Source of the DNA: Paenibacillus rigui
GTDB lineage: Bacteria; Bacillota; Bacilli; Paenibacillales; NBRC-103111
Length of the DNA: 36,968 nt
NCBI RefSeq assembly: GCF_002234615.1
Contig: NZ_NMQW01000076.1
Coordinates: 1-36,968, forward strand
Direction of reading: 5' to 3'
Below are positions 33,833-36,968 of this stretch, in pieces. The notes under the pieces are model-generated. The model saw only the letters and a program-made list of their open reading frames with translations, did not search any database and was not told where the DNA came from. Every line of letters starts with the position of its first letter. The stretch's first letter is position 1. The translations under genes and the position numbers were made by a program.

Positions 33833-33870
33833 AAACGTAAACCTTCTTGTCATAAAAGCTCACTGCATGC

Positions 33871-33901
33871 AAAAAAGAGACGAGCATCAGCCCGTCTCTT
33901 T
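33871..33901 (-). terminator. Intrinsic terminator of the SLH-domain gene
   Basis: On the minus strand AAAGAGACG pairs with CGTCTCTTT (33901-33893 with 33882-33874), and a T-run follows. It lies just after the stop codon. Confidence 0.9.
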
Positions 33902-33907
33902 CCCCTG

Positions 33908-36900
33908 TCACTTATTAATAAATCCCGCTTGCTGCAGCATCCGGTGCAGCAGCACGGCCGTCTCGGCCCGTGTTAATGACTTCTGCGGACGCAGCTCGCC
34001 TCCATATCCTTCCACCAGGCCCTCCTGAATTGCCGTGCGAATGGCATCGCTCGCCCAAGCGGCAATCTGCTGGTGGTCGGAATAGCCGTTCAAATTCACT
34101 TGGGAACCGGCAGCATCCGCACCCGAGGAGGCCTCGGCTAACCGAAGCGCCCGTACCATCGTTACAATGGCTTCCTGCCGGGATACGATCCGATCGGGAC
34201 CGAATACACCGTCCTGAAGGCCATCCATAATCCCGTAAGCCTTCACTGCCGCTACGTCGGCACTGTACCAGCTGGACTCGGTTACGTCCCGGAAGCCTGC
34301 AGAGGATTCACCCTCAGGCAAGCCTAGCGCCCTCGCAATCATCGCAGCCAGCTCGGCCCGAGTTATAGCAGCCTCAGGAGCGAACCGGTTATCCTCCACG
34401 CCATTCACAATCATTCTAGCGTTCATGTCGCCGATTTCCTTGGCAGCCCAGTGTTCCTGAGCGTCCGTTAATCGGGAGGTTTTGGCTATCGCGACATAAA
34501 CACTGTTCGTAAGGCTGTGAATCAAGGCAACCCGTTGTCCATCCACTTCAGTAAAAGCCGTCGGGACGGGACGCGCACCCAGCTTATTGTCCCACACGAT
34601 GACCGTCGAAGCGGCCGAGGCATCTGCCGGCAAATGAATGACCCGTTCCACATACCGGTTGAAGCCTGTAACTTCCTTGGTCTCCCCCTGCTGCTTCACC
34701 TGTACATCAAAATGTATCGGGTCTGCCACCACCCGGAAACCTCCTTTGTTCGCTGCATCCTGCAGTCCTGGAATCCATTCCCCATTCCGGTGCCCGATGG
34801 TTAATTGAAGCTCTGTATCGTTCGTCCAGTTGCTCTCCTGGTGCACAATTTCCGTCAACGGCAGACGATATTGGCCATGAACGGTATTCAAGGCGATTGT
34901 GACCTCTTTGCCGGCAAGAAGAGAAACCACATCACCTGGAAGGCGCAGAGCAATGGTATCCGCTTTTTCCTTTATTGAAACCGCAAGTTTCGGCTCCTTT
35001 GTACCGGATAAAGAATCGAGTGCCTTCGCTAAGGCATCTTGATTCAATACAACATCAACGGACTTCCCACCGTCGGTATCCGTACGAAGCGAGGCAATAC
35101 CGGCCACACCTATCTCATTAATCCAGATTGTCAGGGATGGATTAGACGGGCTGGGCGGGCTTCCGGCACTTGAAGCACCAGAAGCCGAATCGGAGTCGGA
35201 ATCAGAAGAACCCGACCCGGATTCAAAAACCGCCGAGGACCGAATCACGTTCAACGTATAAGGCTGAAGGGAACCGTCCTGGGCTTTAACAAGCACCTCG
35301 ATCGTGTTATTTCCAATAACAAGGTTATATTCGTCTGTCACGGAACCGCTCGCTACCTGCAGCCCATTGACATAAACAGCCGAGTACACGTCCGATGACG
35401 TCAATGTCATTCGCAGTCCATACACCGCATGGCTCACGCTCACGGTATAGCTTGTTGCTGCCGGATCGAAATCGAACTTGACCGTTCCGCCCACCCCGAT
35501 AAGCTGCCATGCCTTTAAGCTGGCGTTGCTGCTCAAAGGTACGATGTTCATGACCTCAATCATGCTCACGTTCGCGTTGCCTGCCGTGTCCTTTACATAG
35601 ACCGAATACGTCCCGTTTGCTTGCACTATAAAATGGTCCGTAACTTCCAGCCCCTGTGTATCAAAGTATGAGATCGGCCGGCTGCCCGCAGCCCACTTGA
35701 CCGAGGCTACGTGGTTGAACTGCCCGTAGGCGGATGCCGATACGGTGATGGTCACGCTGCCGAAGGTAGGAATGACAGGGTCTGCCAGCAGCCCGATCAT
35801 CGGAGGCTGATCGTACGTAAATGTAATATTCACAGTTTGATTCAGCGTCTGACCGGTTGCTTCCTCCTTCACAGCATAGGTGACGCTCTCCGCCAATGTA
35901 TTGCTTACCGAAAAAGAAGCCGAGCCTTCCGCATCAGTGATTCCGTAAACATCATCAATAACCGATTGGCCGCCTTGTGCCTGAAGCAGCACTCTTTTCC
36001 CTGCAATCAGATGATCATAATCATCCTTCAGCTTTACAGTGATGACGGCTTTGCTAAGCCCGTCGGCTCTAACTACAAGGTCCGCTGCCGTCACCGTGGA
36101 ATGAGCGGCGCTCACTTCTCCCGGAACGAGCTGCACGCTGGCTGTCGATGTCAGCACGCTGCCTCCCACACTGGCACTGATTACAGCGCCACCAACGACC
36201 GTCGAGGCCGTGTACGTCGCCATGTAGGTGCCGTCCCCGTTGTCCGTCACCGGGCCAACAGTGCCTTTTGTCGTCGTGATCCCTACCGACGAACCGCCGG
36301 ACGTCAGCGCGCTGCCCTGCGCATCCTTCAGCTTGACGGTCACCGCCGTCGTACTGACGCCGTCTGCGGTCAGCGTCGCGCTGGCCGTCTCGACCGTGCT
36401 CGTCGCCGCCGACGCTGCGCCGGGCACGAACTGCACGCTGGCTGTCGTGGCCAGCGCGCCGCCTCCCACACTGGCGCTGACCACTGCGGTCCCGACAGTC
36501 GTCGGGGCCGTGAGCGTCGCCGTGTACGTGCCGTCCCCGTTGTCCGTCACCAGGCCAACGGTGCCCTTCGTCGTCGTGATCCCTACCGACGACCCGCCGG
36601 ACGTCAGCGCGTTGCCCTGCGCATCCTTCAGCTTGACGGTCACCGCCGTCGTGCTCGTGCCGTCTGCGGTCAGCGTCGCGCTGGCCGCTTCGATCGTGCT
36701 CGTCGCCGCCGTCGCTGCGCCGGGCACGAACTGTACGCTGGCTGTCGTGGCCAGCGCACTGCCTCCCACACTGGCGCTGACCACAGCGGTCCCGACAGCC
36801 GTCGGGGCCGTAAGCGTCGCCGTGTAGGTGCCATTCCCGTTGTCCGTCACCAGGCCAACGGTCCCTTTCGTCGTCGTGATCCCTACCGACGACCCGCCGG

Positions 36901-36968
36901 ACGTCAGCGCGTTGCCCTGCGCGTCCTTCAGCTTGACGGTCACCGCCGTCGTGCTGACGCCGTCTGCG
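33908..36968 (-). CDS. SLH-anchored surface protein with Big_1-type repeats (5' end outside window)
   Basis: The reading frame runs off the right edge; the in-frame GTG at 36943 is inside a repeat and is not the start. From the window edge, the visible 1,020 codons hold several 100-residue bacterial Ig-like (invasin/Big_1 type) repeats, one diverged repeat (DDYDHLIAGKRVLLQAQG), a central region with FDFDPAATSYTVSV that fits a cadherin-like beta-sandwich, a Ser/Asp-rich linker, a further beta-rich region and three C-terminal SLH modules (each with a TRAE/SRQE-type motif, last about 180 residues). SLH modules hold the protein to cell-wall polymer. It is probably a large adhesin or surface-layer-associated protein. 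Confidence 0.88.
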   Translation of the reverse strand, partial: ADGVSTTAVTVKLKDAQGNALTSGGSSVGITTTKGTVGLVTDNGNGTYTATLTAPTAVGTAVVSASVGGSALATTASVQFVPGAATAATSTIEAASATLTADGTSTTAVTVKLKDAQGNALTSGGSSVGITTTKGTVGLVTDNGDGTYTATLTAPTTVGTAVVSASVGGGALATTASVQFVPGAASAATSTVETASATLTADGVSTTAVTVKLKDAQGSALTSGGSSVGITTTKGTVGPVTDNGDGTYMATYTASTVVGGAVISASVGGSVLTSTASVQLVPGEVSAAHSTVTAADLVVRADGLSKAVITVKLKDDYDHLIAGKRVLLQAQGGQSVIDDVYGITDAEGSASFSVSNTLAESVTYAVKEEATGQTLNQTVNITFTYDQPPMIGLLADPVIPTFGSVTITVSASAYGQFNHVASVKWAAGSRPISYFDTQGLEVTDHFIVQANGTYSVYVKDTAGNANVSMIEVMNIVPLSSNASLKAWQLIGVGGTVKFDFDPAATSYTVSVSHAVYGLRMTLTSSDVYSAVYVNGLQVASGSVTDEYNLVIGNNTIEVLVKAQDGSLQPYTLNVIRSSAVFESGSGSSDSDSDSASGASSAGSPPSPSNPSLTIWINEIGVAGIASLRTDTDGGKSVDVVLNQDALAKALDSLSGTKEPKLAVSIKEKADTIALRLPGDVVSLLAGKEVTIALNTVHGQYRLPLTEIVHQESNWTNDTELQLTIGHRNGEWIPGLQDAANKGGFRVVADPIHFDVQVKQQGETKEVTGFNRYVERVIHLPADASAASTVIVWDNKLGARPVPTAFTEVDGQRVALIHSLTNSVYVAIAKTSRLTDAQEHWAAKEIGDMNARMIVNGVEDNRFAPEAAITRAELAAMIARALGLPEGESSAGFRDVTESSWYSADVAAVKAYGIMDGLQDGVFGPDRIVSRQEAIVTMVRALRLAEASSGADAAGSQVNLNGYSDHQQIAAWASDAIRTAIQEGLVEGYGGELRPQKSLTRAETAVLLHRMLQQAGFINK
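36061..36968 (-). repeat. Coding tandem repeat with exact 300-bp period
   Basis: The boundary string CGTCTGCG recurs at 36361, 36661 and 36961. Units 36361-36660 and 36661-36960 are nearly identical at the DNA level, and 36061-36360 is more diverged. Each encodes one 100-residue Ig-like module. The array continues past the window edge. Confidence 0.9.

Noticed and set aside
36228-36827. Plus-strand 199-codon open frame with repetitive Val/Pro/Ala-rich translation
   Set aside because: It is the antisense shadow of the Ig-like repeat array of the SLH protein; it has no ribosome site and its repeats come from the coding strand.

Overview
The window looks like chromosomal DNA of a spore-forming, Gram-positive member of the Paenibacillaceae (Paenibacillus or a close relative). 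The evidence is strong AGGAGG-type ribosome binding sites with ATG, GTG and TTG starts, a CwlJ spore-cortex hydrolase, a Spo0E-family peptide, a sporulation-kinase-like histidine kinase, an SLH-domain surface protein and mixed GC content. No rRNA, tRNA, CRISPR array, transposase or phage module was seen.

Layout. 1-6.6 kb: cwlJ, a Wzx/MATE-type flippase, a metallophosphoesterase, a zinc-less MDR oxidoreductase and a PAS/HAMP histidine kinase. 6.6-11.1 kb: a DHA2 drug-efflux pump divergent from an MmyB-type regulator, an MsrA-MsrB fusion and an SDR. 11.3-12.5 kb (minus strand): a promoter, a leader that I read as a ykkC-superfamily riboswitch, an overlapping intrinsic terminator, a Trp-rich 57-residue membrane peptide, a small XRE regulator and an LSm-like protein. 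12.6-13.8 kb: an AT-rich FtsW/SpoVE-family gene. 14.0-20.0 kb (minus strand): a class-I cyclic-di-GMP riboswitch with terminator, followed by acyl-CoA dehydrogenase, CitA-type citrate synthase, an MFS exporter and a chemoreceptor, closed by two terminators. 20.2-25.8 kb: SRPBCC/ArsR pair, clpP, ECF sigma factor, a LysR/EamA divergent pair and a second SDR. 26.3-33.9 kb: a Spo0E-like gene and a five-gene minus-strand operon for what looks like O-acetylated cellulose (PilZ-containing cellulose synthase, membrane-anchored partner, GH5 glucanase, MBOAT acyltransferase, AlgX/AlgJ-like protein). Three exact Spo0A boxes precede this operon. 33.9 kb to the right edge: the 3' part of an SLH surface protein whose coding repeats have an exact 300-bp period.

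How it fits together. Two loci are tied to cyclic-di-GMP: the riboswitch operon and the PilZ domain of the cellulose synthase. The cellulose operon also carries Spo0A boxes, and a Spo0E-family peptide, whose relatives dephosphorylate Spo0A~P, sits at its far end. This suggests that matrix production, chemoreception and sporulation commitment are linked, but that is inference.

The most novel-looking item is the ykkC-type leader in front of a tiny Trp-rich membrane protein, an XRE regulator and an LSm-like protein. A 40-bp intergenic repeat family (three copies, same orientation) and a tandem duplicated hairpin before the EamA gene are also unexplained. All calls are from reading the sequence; no database search was run.
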